Below, piece after piece: positions 7,337-16,403 of a DNA stretch of 17,996 bases (positions within the stretch are counted from its first letter, which is position 1; each line of letters begins with the position of its first letter). Below the pieces are notes generated by a model. That model did not search any database. It saw only the letters and a list, made by a program, of their open reading frames with translations, and was not told where the DNA came from. This DNA comes from an uncultured Clostridia bacterium. Lineage in GTDB: Bacteria > Bacillota > Clostridia > Christensenellales > Aristaeellaceae. The stretch is from NCBI GenBank assembly GCA_945877525.1, contig CAMDVP010000029.1, positions 1 through 17,996 of the forward strand, given 5' to 3'. The position numbers and the translations under genes are program-made.

Positions 7337-7389
7337 GTACAAACCGGTCAGGGCATGGGAAAACGCACATTTTCATGGACTCGCGTCCC

Positions 7390-8565
7390 TTATTCGCACA
7401 GATCCGCACTAAGGGCCCGATAGCCGTTCATCTTCATATTCTGATAGAATTTGTCCTTCTCCGCGTACATCATCCTGTCCGCAACGTTGACCAGTTCCTC
7501 CAGGCACAGCTGCGGATGCTCGGCAGCGATGGCAAAGCCCAGGGACAGGCTCAGCCCTTCCCGCTTGTCCACCGCGGCGGAAAGCGCACGGCACAGCTCC
7601 GCAATCTGCTGCCTGTCCGCAAGAACCAGGGCAATGAACTCATCCCCGCCGATGCGATAGCATTTGCCTTCCCTGCCAAATACCTCCGCAATGCACGCGG
7701 CCGCGTCGCAGATGGTCTGATCTCCCGCTGCGTGGCCCCTGGTATCATTGACCATCTTCAATCCGTTGATGTCAATGGAAAACACCGTCAAATCCCGCGG
7801 CATGGTGTCCTTGTCGTGATGGTCGCTCAAAACCTTGTTGTAGGAATACCGGCTGAGCATGCCCGTCAGCGCGTCTGTCTCAATCAGGTTCTTTTGCAGG
7901 AGCAGGTGATCGTCATTGCGCTGCTGCAGAAACTCGTTGTAATGAATGAAAAGCAGGGTTGAGCAGCAGGCCAGGGCCAGGTATGCCGTGCGGACGTCGC
8001 CTCCTGCGAATTCCTGAAAGCCGATGCCCAGGCACATAAACAGGATAATGGTAAATAGCGACAGGTTGTTCTGCCTTTTGAAATTCTTGCTGTATGCCCT
8101 GAAAGCAATCAGCACATCCACAATGGCAAGGCAATACACCACGGTATAGACGAAATACAGCGGCCCGTGGCAATAGTAGTTTTCCTCATTGATGAAAAAG
8201 GTCCAGCCCGTGAATACGGAAAGAATCTGCAGCAGGGTATTAAACAGCAGCACAACCACCATCCATACGTGCTTTCTCCGTTCCTTTTCCTCCGTTACCT
8301 GTAGGGCAAAGCACAATCCAGTGATGGGGGTGAAGATATAATCAATACACTTGGCAATGCAGTGGATGCCCATGGTCCAGGCCGGTGCGCCGTTGAGGGC
8401 AATTCCCGTCCATTCAGAAAGCGAAGACATGATAATGCATGCGTAAGTGATATAGAACCAGCGTTTGGTGGATTTGTCAAAACGGGCATTTTCGTAGACA
8501 AGAATCCCCAGAATACATACTGTCATGCATGAAAGAGCCACCGTGGCAGTGTAGTTACCGTTCAC
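7390..8565 (-). CDS. Membrane-bound diguanylate cyclase (GGDEF domain)
   Basis: This is a predicted diguanylate cyclase, making the second messenger cyclic di-GMP from two GTP. The product has 391 residues. About seven hydrophobic helices fill residues 5-212 (one begins TVCILGILVY, another WFYITYACI), followed by a short coiled linker and a GGDEF domain at about 228-385. Active-site features are DALTGMLSR, FSIDINGLKMVNDTRGHAAGD and YRIGGDEF (GGDEF at 306-310), so catalysis looks intact. The product-binding inhibitory RxxD site is absent at its usual position. The start is GTG 8565 with AAAGGAGG 7 bases upstream; the upstream ATG at 8583 has no binding site and includes this ribosome binding sequence in its codons. 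The N-terminal membrane module has no family name I can assign with confidence; it probably senses a signal or membrane state. Confidence 0.93.
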   Translation of the reverse strand: MNGNYTATVALSCMTVCILGILVYENARFDKSTKRWFYITYACIIMSSLSEWTGIALNGAPAWTMGIHCIAKCIDYIFTPITGLCFALQVTEEKERRKHVWMVVVLLFNTLLQILSVFTGWTFFINEENYYCHGPLYFVYTVVYCLAIVDVLIAFRAYSKNFKRQNNLSLFTIILFMCLGIGFQEFAGGDVRTAYLALACCSTLLFIHYNEFLQQRNDDHLLLQKNLIETDALTGMLSRYSYNKVLSDHHDKDTMPRDLTVFSIDINGLKMVNDTRGHAAGDQTICDAAACIAEVFGREGKCYRIGGDEFIALVLADRQQIAELCRALSAAVDKREGLSLSLGFAIAAEHPQLCLEELVNVADRMMYAEKDKFYQNMKMNGYRALSADLCE

Positions 8566-8597
8566 CGCTTCGCCTCCTTTCATGGATTTCCTATCAT

Positions 8598-8626
8598 ATT
8601 ATAGCATGATTTAGCAAGTATTTCAA
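8598..8626 (-). promoter_or_regulatory. Strong sigma-A promoter of the GGDEF gene
   Basis: On the minus strand TTGAAA (8621-8626) and a perfect TATAAT (8598-8603) are separated by 17 bases, with TGC just before the -10. It lies about 30 bases before the GTG start, downstream of the rplS terminator. Confidence 0.9.
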
Positions 8627-8691
8627 GCGCCCCCGGCGGCGGAAGGGAAAAACGGTGCCGAAAGAGGGGGAAAATCGGCGTAAAAGCAGGC

Positions 8692-8726
8692 AAAATGCAA
8701 AAGGAGAGAGCCGAAGCCCTCTCCTT
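8692..8726 (-). terminator. Rho-independent terminator of rplS
   Basis: On the minus strand AAGGAGAGGGC pairs with GCTCTCTCCTT (one G-U pair) around a stable TTCG tetraloop, and TTTGCATTTT follows. The hairpin occupies 8701-8726, 17 bases past the rplS stop codon. Confidence 0.92.
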
Positions 8727-8742
8727 AGGAAGCGGGATGAAA

Positions 8743-9093
8743 TTACACGCGCTTGACTTCCTTGATCTTGGCCGCCTTGCCCTGCAGGGAACGCAGGTAG
8801 TACAGCTTGGCGCGACGCACCTTGCCGTGACGGATGATCTCCACATGGTCCACACGGGGAGAATGGATCGGGAACGTACGCTCGACGCCAATGCCGTAGG
8901 ACACGCGGCGAACCGTAAAGGTTTCGCGCACGCCGCCGTTGCGCATGGCAATCACAGTACCCTCAAACGCCTGAAGACGCTCGCGGCTGCCCTCCACAAC
9001 CTTGACCCACACGCGCACAGTGTCGCCAACGGTGATCTTGGGCAGATCGGTACGGAGCTGCGCTGCTTCGATAGAACGGATGATTTCGCTCAT
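8743..9093 (-). CDS. rplS: 50S ribosomal protein L19
   Basis: L19 is a protein of the large ribosomal subunit that lies near the 30S-50S interface. The 116-residue length is normal for the family. The sequence is typical: GDTVRVWVKVVEGSRER, QAFEGTVIAMRNGG, ETFTVRRVSYGIGVERTFP and, near the end, VRRAKLYYLR. The ATG at 9093 has GGAGG 8 bases upstream. In many bacteria rplS follows rimM-trmD; here it instead lies downstream of murA and has its own promoter, leader and terminator. Confidence 0.98.
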   Translation of the reverse strand: MSEIIRSIEAAQLRTDLPKITVGDTVRVWVKVVEGSRERLQAFEGTVIAMRNGGVRETFTVRRVSYGIGVERTFPIHSPRVDHVEIIRHGKVRRAKLYYLRSLQGKAAKIKEVKRV

Positions 9094-9126
9094 GGAATGT
9101 GCCTCCTTCCCTCATAGACGTTCGTA

Positions 9127-9160
9127 TCCGGGTGTACGTCAGGCGCACTGAACCACCGGA
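9127..9160 (-). promoter_or_regulatory. Hairpin in the rplS leader, possible L19 autoregulatory leader
   Basis: Within the roughly 90-base leader before rplS, TCCGG (9156-9160 on the minus strand) pairs with CCGGA (9127-9131), and an inner TCAG pairs with CTGA across an internal loop. Ribosomal-protein leaders, including one upstream of rplS in Firmicutes, are known to bind their own product. I cannot confirm that this hairpin matches that family; the fold is seen in the sequence, the function is inferred. Confidence 0.35.
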
Positions 9161-9189
9161 CAGCGGACCGCCCGTATGTCACAGCGATT

Positions 9190-9219
9190 ATTATAGCACA
9201 TATTCCACTGGTTTGGCAA
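9190..9219 (-). promoter_or_regulatory. Sigma-A promoter of rplS
   Basis: On the minus strand TTGCCA (9214-9219) and a perfect TATAAT (9190-9195) are separated by 18 bases, with TGC before the -10. It starts only about 20 bases after the murA stop codon. No terminator hairpin is visible between murA and this promoter, so some read-through from murA is likely. Confidence 0.85.
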
Positions 9220-9236
9220 GCGTTTTTCAGATTTTT

Positions 9237-10505
9237 TTATCCATGGGCGCTTATGTCCTCTCCCTCCTCCAGTGTCACACGCGCGCCCAATTCCCGGAGC
9301 ATGCCGGGAAGATTCTCGTATCCGCGCATCACATGACCGGCAGGATCGTTCAGCACAGTCTCCCCTTCGGCAGCCAGCCCTGCCAGAATCAGCGCCGCCC
9401 CGCCCCGCAGGTCTGGGCTGGTCACCGTCGTGCCTGCCAGCGGCAGGCCGCCGCTGACCAGGGCAATGCGGTCCTCAATACGGATACTCGCTCCCAGCCG
9501 CACCATCTCCCTTGCGTGCATAAAGCGGTTCTCAAAGATGGTTTCCAGGAATACCGAGGTGCCCCGCAGCTTCAGCGCAAGGGCCATCATAAGGGCCTGC
9601 ATGTCCGTGGGAAAGCCGGGGTATGCCAGGGTACGCACCTGAATGGGATCCCTGGCCCTGCCGGACAGGCGCAGCCCCGCAGCGGATTCCCGCAGAGTAA
9701 CCCCCGTCTCCATCAGCTTGAACAGCACCGCACGCATATGATCCGGCCGCACGCCCCGCAAAAGCACACTGCCCTCCGTCATGGCGGCGGCGCACAGCAG
9801 CGTGCCTGCCTCGATACGGTCAGGGATCGGCCGGTAGGTGCAGCCGTGGAGCTTTTCCTGCCCCTCAATGAAGATGGTGCCCGTGCCGCCGCCGGTAATT
9901 TTCGCGCCCATCTCCGTCAGGAAGGTACAAAGGTCGACAATCTCCGGCTCCTTGGCCGCATTCTCAATGCGGGTCGCTCCCTTTGCCAGCACTGCGGCAA
10001 GGATGATGTTTTCCGTCGCGCCTACGCTGGGAAAATCCAGATACACGTTGCCGCCGTGCAGCTTTCCCTGCAGGGTAACCGAGCCAGGGGTCAGCTGGGC
10101 CTCGGCCCCCATGGCCTGCATGCCTTTGATGTGCAGGTCGATGGGCCGCTGACCGATGGCGCAGCCCCCCGGCAGCGCCACCCGGGCATACCCCGTTCGG
10201 GCCAACAGCGGCCCCATCACCAGAACCGACGCCCGCATGCGGCTGAGCAGGTTTTCCGAGGAAGGAGAGTGCGGATCATCCGACCACAGGGTTACCTCGT
10301 CCCGGTTGCGGCTGACGCTTACCCCGCACTCCGACAGAATTTCCACCAGGGTTTCCACATCGGTCAGCATGGGCACCCGCTCGATGGTCACCGGTTCCCG
10401 GGTCATCAGTCCCGCGCACAGCAGCGGCAGCACGGCGTTCTTAGCCGCATGCACATGGGTTTCGCCGCTGAGTCGTTCGCAATGCCCAATGCGGTATATC
10501 GCCAT
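9237..10505 (-). CDS. murA: UDP-N-acetylglucosamine 1-carboxyvinyltransferase (MurA)
   Basis: MurA transfers enolpyruvyl from phosphoenolpyruvate to UDP-GlcNAc, the first committed step of peptidoglycan synthesis, in the cytoplasm. The 422-residue length is normal. Catalytic positions align with the Escherichia coli numbering: K22 in AKNAVLP, C115 in LPGGCAIGQRP (the fosfomycin target), D301 in YPGFPTDMQ (E. coli D305), R367 in DLRGGAA, and R394 in RGYENLP (E. coli R397). C115 is cysteine, so ordinary fosfomycin sensitivity is expected. The start is ATG 10505, with AGGGAGG 7 bases upstream; a longer in-frame ATG at 10541 has no such site. I could not find a convincing promoter in the short gap shared with the divergent DUF512 gene. 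Firmicutes often carry two murA copies, and I cannot tell which this is. Confidence 0.96.
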   Translation of the reverse strand: MAIYRIGHCERLSGETHVHAAKNAVLPLLCAGLMTREPVTIERVPMLTDVETLVEILSECGVSVSRNRDEVTLWSDDPHSPSSENLLSRMRASVLVMGPLLARTGYARVALPGGCAIGQRPIDLHIKGMQAMGAEAQLTPGSVTLQGKLHGGNVYLDFPSVGATENIILAAVLAKGATRIENAAKEPEIVDLCTFLTEMGAKITGGGTGTIFIEGQEKLHGCTYRPIPDRIEAGTLLCAAAMTEGSVLLRGVRPDHMRAVLFKLMETGVTLRESAAGLRLSGRARDPIQVRTLAYPGFPTDMQALMMALALKLRGTSVFLETIFENRFMHAREMVRLGASIRIEDRIALVSGGLPLAGTTVTSPDLRGGAALILAGLAAEGETVLNDPAGHVMRGYENLPGMLRELGARVTLEEGEDISAHG

Positions 10506-10576
10506 GTCAAGCCCTCCCTTTGGCTTCATTCTGCCCATCATCCCCCGCGGGCATGCTGGAAAGTTCCGCGCATTCC

Positions 10577-10605
10577 TTGACTTTTGGGCTTCATTTGCGC
10601 ATAAT
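10577..10605 (+). promoter_or_regulatory. Sigma-A promoter of the DUF512-der-plsY operon
   Basis: TTGACT (10577-10582) and CATAAT (10600-10605) are 17 bases apart. The site is in the gap between the divergent murA and DUF512 genes, about 50 bases before the chosen start at 10659. Confidence 0.75.
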
Positions 10606-10658
10606 AGGCATTAGTGGGAGTTTGCGCAAAATCATGCCCACAGGAAGGATGGCCGCCA

Positions 10659-11960
10659 ATGCCCAGCGAGATCACCCATGTGCAGCCATTTTCCATTGCC
10701 CATCGCCTCGGCCTGCGGGCGGGAGATGTGGTGGAGCGCATTGCGGGCGAGCCTGTCATCGACCAGATCGACTATCAGGCCCTCACCGCCCAGGAAAGCT
10801 TTGACATTGATATTTCCCGCAGCGGGCAGCCCTTGTCCTTCCATGTGAACAAGGAGGATTGGGAGCCTCTGGGGGTCACGCTGGATCAGTCCATCGTGTC
10901 CCGCCCCCGTCCCTGCCGCAACCACTGTGTTTTCTGCTTCATCGACCAGATGCCTCCCGGCATGCGGGACACCCTCTATGTCAAGGACGACGACTGGCGT
11001 CTGTCGCTGATGATGGGCAACTTCATCACCATGACGAACCTGTCGGAGAGCGAAATGGACCGCATCATCCGCCGCAGGGTCAGCCCGCTGTACATCTCCG
11101 TGCAGGCCACCGACCCGGAGGTGCGCTGCCGCCTTCTGCGCAACCCCACCGCCGGGGACGTGATGGACAAGCTGCGCCGCCTGAAGGAAAACGGCCTGCG
11201 TTTCCATTGCCAGCTGGTGCTGTGCCCCGGCTGGAACGACGGCGCAGTGCTGGAACAGTCCCTGCGCGATCTGCGCAGCCTTTCGCCGGCGGCCTGTTCG
11301 GTGGCGCTGGTGCCTGTTGGGCTAACCCGCTTCCGGGAGGGCCTGGCGAAAATCGAACCCTATAACCGGGAATCCGCCGCCGCGTTGATTCGGCAGATTG
11401 AACCCCTGCAAAGGCAGTATTTGAAGGAGATCGGCACAAGATTCGTTTTCCCCGCGGACGAGTTTTACTGTCTCAGCGGCCTGCCGTTGCCCGAGGACGA
11501 AGAATACGAGGATTATCCCCAGCTTGAAAACGGCGTGGGCATGCTGCGGATGTTTGAAACCGACCTGCGCTTCGCCGCCTTGGACGAGCCCGTGGCCGAA
11601 ACGCCGAAGCGCCGCCTGGTCATTGCCTGCGGCACATCGGTGGCCGCGCAGATGCAGCTCTGGTGCAACGAAATGGCCCCCAAAGGCACCACGGTGGAGG
11701 TGCATCCCATCGTGAACCGCTTCTTTGGCGAATCGGTCACGGTAACGGGGCTGATCACCGGGGGCGACCTGGTGGAGCAGCTGCGGGGGGTATCGTGCGA
11801 CCGGATTCTCATCTGCCGGGACATGATCCGCAACGAGGGCGACCTGTTTCTGGACGGTATGAGCGTGGCGGAGGCGCGGCAGCGGCTGGAAGCGCCCCTG
11901 CAAATTGTAAAAAACACGGGCGAGGCCTTCTGGCGCGCCATCAGTGGATTGGAGGAATAA
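10659..11960 (+). CDS. DUF512-family PDZ / radical-SAM protein
   Basis: This 433-residue protein belongs to a clostridial family with an N-terminal PDZ-like domain, a radical-SAM core and a C-terminal DUF512 region. Residues 5-65 (PFSIAHRLGLRAGDVVERIAG) are PDZ-like. CRNHCVFC (C86, C90, C93) is the CxxxCxxC motif for a [4Fe-4S] cluster and S-adenosylmethionine, followed by the family signature FIDQMPPGMRDTLYVKDDDWRLS. The C-terminal part contains VALVPVGLTRFREGL and a late block with ACGTSVA. The reaction catalysed is not known to me. The start ATG 10659 has AGGAAGG upstream; a GTG at 10614 would add 15 unlikely residues. It lies 6 bases before der and is probably cotranscribed with it and plsY, a neighbourhood I recall from many Clostridia that hints at a ribosome- or membrane-linked role. 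Confidence 0.93.
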   Translation: MPSEITHVQPFSIAHRLGLRAGDVVERIAGEPVIDQIDYQALTAQESFDIDISRSGQPLSFHVNKEDWEPLGVTLDQSIVSRPRPCRNHCVFCFIDQMPPGMRDTLYVKDDDWRLSLMMGNFITMTNLSESEMDRIIRRRVSPLYISVQATDPEVRCRLLRNPTAGDVMDKLRRLKENGLRFHCQLVLCPGWNDGAVLEQSLRDLRSLSPAACSVALVPVGLTRFREGLAKIEPYNRESAAALIRQIEPLQRQYLKEIGTRFVFPADEFYCLSGLPLPEDEEYEDYPQLENGVGMLRMFETDLRFAALDEPVAETPKRRLVIACGTSVAAQMQLWCNEMAPKGTTVEVHPIVNRFFGESVTVTGLITGGDLVEQLRGVSCDRILICRDMIRNEGDLFLDGMSVAEARQRLEAPLQIVKNTGEAFWRAISGLEE

Positions 11961-11966
11961 AGAGCC

Positions 11967-13301
11967 ATGGCAAAACCCCTGGTTGCCATTGTGGGACGGC
12001 CCAACGTGGGCAAGTCCACCTTTTTCAATAAAATTGCCGGACATCGCATCAGCATTGTGGAGGACGTGCCCGGCGTGACCCGCGACCGTGTGTATGCCGA
12101 CGCGGAGTGGATGGGCCGCCGCTTCACCCTCATCGACACCGGCGGCATCGACCCCCGCAGCGACGATGTGCTGCTTTCCCAGATGCGCCGCCAGGCGGAA
12201 ATCGCCATGGACACCGCGGACGTCATCTGCTTCTTCACCGACGCCCGGGACGGCCTGACCGACGACGACCGCGAGGTGGCCAACCTGCTTCGCAAGACCC
12301 GCAAGCCCCTGCTGCTGGTGGTCAACAAGGTCGACTACCTGGGGCTGGGCGACGCACTGTATGAGTTTTACGAGCTGGGCCTGGGCGACCCCATCGGCAT
12401 CAGCAGCGTGAACATGCTGGGCCTGGGCGACCTGCTGGAGGAAATCTGCAAGCGCCTGCCCCCGCCGGAAGAGGATGAGACGGAGGAAGAGGCACACGTG
12501 CTGCAGCTGGCTGTGGTGGGCCGGCCCAACGTGGGCAAAAGCTCGCTGGTCAACCGCCTGCTGGGGCAGGAGCGCACCATGGTCAGCGACATCGCCGGCA
12601 CCACCCGCGACGCCATCGACACCCGCTTCACCGGTTCTGACGGCACGGAATACAACATCATCGATACCGCCGGCATCCGCCGCAAGCGCGCCGTGGAGGA
12701 CGAAACCCTTGAGCGTTACAGCGTGCTGCGCTCCATCGCCGCCATTCGCCGGTGCGACGTGGCACTGCTGCTCCTGGATGCCCAGGACGGCGTAACCGAG
12801 CAGGATACCAAGATTGCCGGGCTCATCCGCGAGGAGGGCAAGGCTGTTATCGTTGTGGTAAACAAATGGGACGCCATCGAAAAGGACACCGGCACCCTCG
12901 AAGCCTTCCGCAAGAAGGTACTGGACGACCTGAAGTTCATGGACTACGCGCCGGTATTGTTCCTCTCGGCCCTCACCGGGCAGCGCGTACATACCGTGCT
13001 GGACATGGTCAACCAGGTGTGGGCCATGGCCACCAAGCGCATTCCCACGGGCGTACTCAACGATGTGCTGGCCGACGCCACCGCCGATCTTCAGCCTCCC
13101 GCCACCAACGGCCGCAGGCTGAAGATATACTACCTCACCCAGCAGGGCGTTTGCCCGCCCACCTTCATCCTCTTTGTGAATGATGAAACGCTGATGCACT
13201 TTGCCTATGAGCGTTACCTGGAAAACTACTTCCGCAAAACCTTCGATTTTACCGGTACGCCCATCCGCTTTATTCTGCGTGAAAAGCAAAAGGAGAAGTA
13301 A
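11967..13301 (+). CDS. der: Ribosome biogenesis GTPase Der (EngA)
   Basis: Der is an essential GTPase with two tandem G domains and a C-terminal KH-like domain, which helps 50S subunit assembly. The 444-residue length is normal. First G domain: GRPNVGKST (10-18), GVTRDR (36-41), DTGG (57-60), NKVD (120-123). A short acidic linker (PPPEEDETEEEA) separates it from the second domain: GRPNVGKSS (185-193), GTTRD (211-215), DTAG (233-236), NKWD (299-302). The C-terminal domain ends KTFDFTGTPIRFILREK, as in the family. The ATG at 11967 has GGAGG about 11 bases upstream, inside the end of the DUF512 gene. plsY begins 2 bases after the stop codon, so the genes are a tight operon. Confidence 0.98.
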   Translation: MAKPLVAIVGRPNVGKSTFFNKIAGHRISIVEDVPGVTRDRVYADAEWMGRRFTLIDTGGIDPRSDDVLLSQMRRQAEIAMDTADVICFFTDARDGLTDDDREVANLLRKTRKPLLLVVNKVDYLGLGDALYEFYELGLGDPIGISSVNMLGLGDLLEEICKRLPPPEEDETEEEAHVLQLAVVGRPNVGKSSLVNRLLGQERTMVSDIAGTTRDAIDTRFTGSDGTEYNIIDTAGIRRKRAVEDETLERYSVLRSIAAIRRCDVALLLLDAQDGVTEQDTKIAGLIREEGKAVIVVVNKWDAIEKDTGTLEAFRKKVLDDLKFMDYAPVLFLSALTGQRVHTVLDMVNQVWAMATKRIPTGVLNDVLADATADLQPPATNGRRLKIYYLTQQGVCPPTFILFVNDETLMHFAYERYLENYFRKTFDFTGTPIRFILREKQKEK

Positions 13302-13303
13302 AA

Positions 13304-13909
13304 ATGACGATTCTGACCTATGTGCTTGTCGGCGCGGTTGCCTATCTGCTGGGTTCCATTTCCACGGGTCTTCTGGTGGCAAAGCTGAACCACGGCCCCA
13401 ACCTGCGGGAGGTGGGCAGCAAAAACACCGGGGCCAGCAACGTGCTGCGCACCATGGGGCTGAGAAACGGCCTGATTACCTTCGCAGGCGACTGCGGCAA
13501 GGCTGCCCTGGCCTGCGGCATCGGTTACTGGACACTGGGGCAGTACGGCGCGATGCTTGCCGGCCTGATGGTGATTCTCGGGCACAACTGGCCCGTGTTT
13601 TTCCAGTTTAAGGGCGGCAAGGGTGTGGCCAGCAGCTGCGGCGTGATGCTGGTGTGCTTCCCCATCCCGGCGCTCATCAGCTATGTGGTGGCCATCGGCA
13701 TCATCGCGGCGACACGGTTTATTTCCCTGGGCAGCATGTGCATGCTGACGGTGTTTGCCATCCTGGTATCCGTATTCTTCAGCGGCGGCGATCTGCTTGT
13801 CATCCTCTGGGCCGTGCTTCTGGCTGCGCTGTGCATCCTGCGGCACCGCACCAACATCGGCCGTCTGATCCACGGCACCGAGAGCAGGCTGGGCCAGAAG
13901 GTCAAGTAA
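13304..13909 (+). CDS. plsY: Glycerol-3-phosphate acyltransferase PlsY
   Basis: PlsY is an integral membrane enzyme that moves an acyl group from acyl-phosphate (made by PlsX) to glycerol-3-phosphate, giving lysophosphatidate, the first step of phospholipid synthesis. The 201-residue length and several hydrophobic helices fit the family. Its three conserved motifs are visible: GSISTGLLVAKL (18-29), VGSKNTGASNVLRTMG (37-52) and GHNWPVFFQFKGGKGVA (93-109). The ribosome binding site AAGGAG lies inside the last codons of der, and the ATG is 2 bases after the der stop. In Bacillus-like genomes gpsA and spoIVA often follow this region; here a terminator follows directly and spoIVA lies at the other end of the window. 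Confidence 0.97.
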   Translation: MTILTYVLVGAVAYLLGSISTGLLVAKLNHGPNLREVGSKNTGASNVLRTMGLRNGLITFAGDCGKAALACGIGYWTLGQYGAMLAGLMVILGHNWPVFFQFKGGKGVASSCGVMLVCFPIPALISYVVAIGIIAATRFISLGSMCMLTVFAILVSVFFSGGDLLVILWAVLLAALCILRHRTNIGRLIHGTESRLGQKVK

Positions 13910-13924
13910 TCTCACGCCTCGTTT

Positions 13925-13957
13925 CCGCCCGTCCCCTGGGATGCGGCGGTTTTTTTT
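13925..13957 (+). terminator. Rho-independent terminator of the DUF512-der-plsY operon
   Basis: CCGCC (13925-13929) pairs with GGCGG (13945-13949). The stem continues inward with one bulged C to a four-base loop, and eight T residues (13950-13957) follow. It begins 15 bases after the plsY stop codon. Confidence 0.92.
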
Positions 13958-13990
13958 ATGGAGAAATCTTTCCGTTCCCGGGGAAAATAC

Positions 13991-14019
13991 TTGCCATTCA
14001 GGGAAAAATCAGCTATGAT
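13991..14019 (+). promoter_or_regulatory. Sigma-A promoter of lepA
   Basis: TTGCCA (13991-13996) and TATGAT (14014-14019) are 17 bases apart, downstream of the plsY terminator. The predicted transcript starts about 40 bases before the lepA GTG start. The promoter is intact although the gene's frame is broken. Confidence 0.85.
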
Positions 14020-14066
14020 AAATTGATGATATTTTGCCCGCCTCGCGGGCTTTGGAGGAATCCGCA

Positions 14067-15849
<1,783 letters not shown>

Positions 15850-15887
15850 GAGGACAAGCCATGCCGCTCACACCGGAGGAGGAGCGC

Positions 15888-16403
15888 ATGCGGGGCATTA
15901 CCGCATGCTTCACAGGCCACAGGCAGCTGGAGGACAGCCGGCTGCCTGCGCTTGTTATGCGTCTTGACAGTGTGCTGCATCGCCTGTATGGCCTTGGCTA
16001 CCGGCGCTTTCTCAGCGGCGGCGCCCGGGGCTTTGATCAGCTGGCCGCAGAACGGGTGCTGGCCCTGCGCGGCAGCTGCCCTGATGCGCAGCTGATCATG
16101 GCGCTCCCCTGCGCCACGCAAAGCCGCTCCTGGCCCGATGCGGACTGCCGCCGCTATGAGCGCATTCTCTGCCAGGCGGACGAAACCCATGTGCTCTCTC
16201 CCATCTATTATCAGGGCTGCATGATGGTGCGCAACCGCTATATGGTGGACCGCGCCTCCTTCTGCGTGTGTTATCTGACGCATATGAAAGGCGGCACAGT
16301 GTCCACCGCGGTCTATGCCTCAAAGGAGAATGTTCCCCTTATCAACATCGCCATGGAGGACGCCTGTGCCGCCTTCGTGCGGGATGGGCTCAGCGCTTTT
16401 TGA
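15888..16403 (+). CDS. SLOG-fold protein of the DUF1273 (YpsA/YoqJ-like) family
   Basis: The 171-residue product carries family signatures of the Rossmann-like SLOG superfamily: FTGHR (8-12), FLSGGARGFDQLAAE (41-55), THVLSPIYYQGCMMVRNRYMVD (around 100-121), and GGTVSTAVYA (136-145). SLOG domains are thought to bind nucleotides or their derivatives; the Bacillus relative YpsA influences cell division, but the activity is not established. The start is taken at ATG 15888, with AGGAGG 5 bases upstream, which places the methionine just before the FTGHR strand as in the family. ATG 15861 would add nine residues and is possible. It begins 38 bases after lepA with no terminator between, so cotranscription is likely. 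Its last 14 bases overlap the 3' end of the opposite-strand DUF1622 gene. Confidence 0.9.
   Translation: MRGITACFTGHRQLEDSRLPALVMRLDSVLHRLYGLGYRRFLSGGARGFDQLAAERVLALRGSCPDAQLIMALPCATQSRSWPDADCRRYERILCQADETHVLSPIYYQGCMMVRNRYMVDRASFCVCYLTHMKGGTVSTAVYASKENVPLINIAMEDACAAFVRDGLSAF

Noticed and set aside
9099..10580. A 493-codon plus-strand open frame antisense to murA.
   Set aside because: MurA is unambiguous with catalytic residues in register; the antisense frame is a shadow.
11322..13382. A 686-codon open frame on the minus strand covering all of der.
   Set aside because: It is antisense to a certain gene, has low-complexity His/Gly/Gln-rich composition and no recognisable domain; open antisense frames are expected in GC-rich codon usage.
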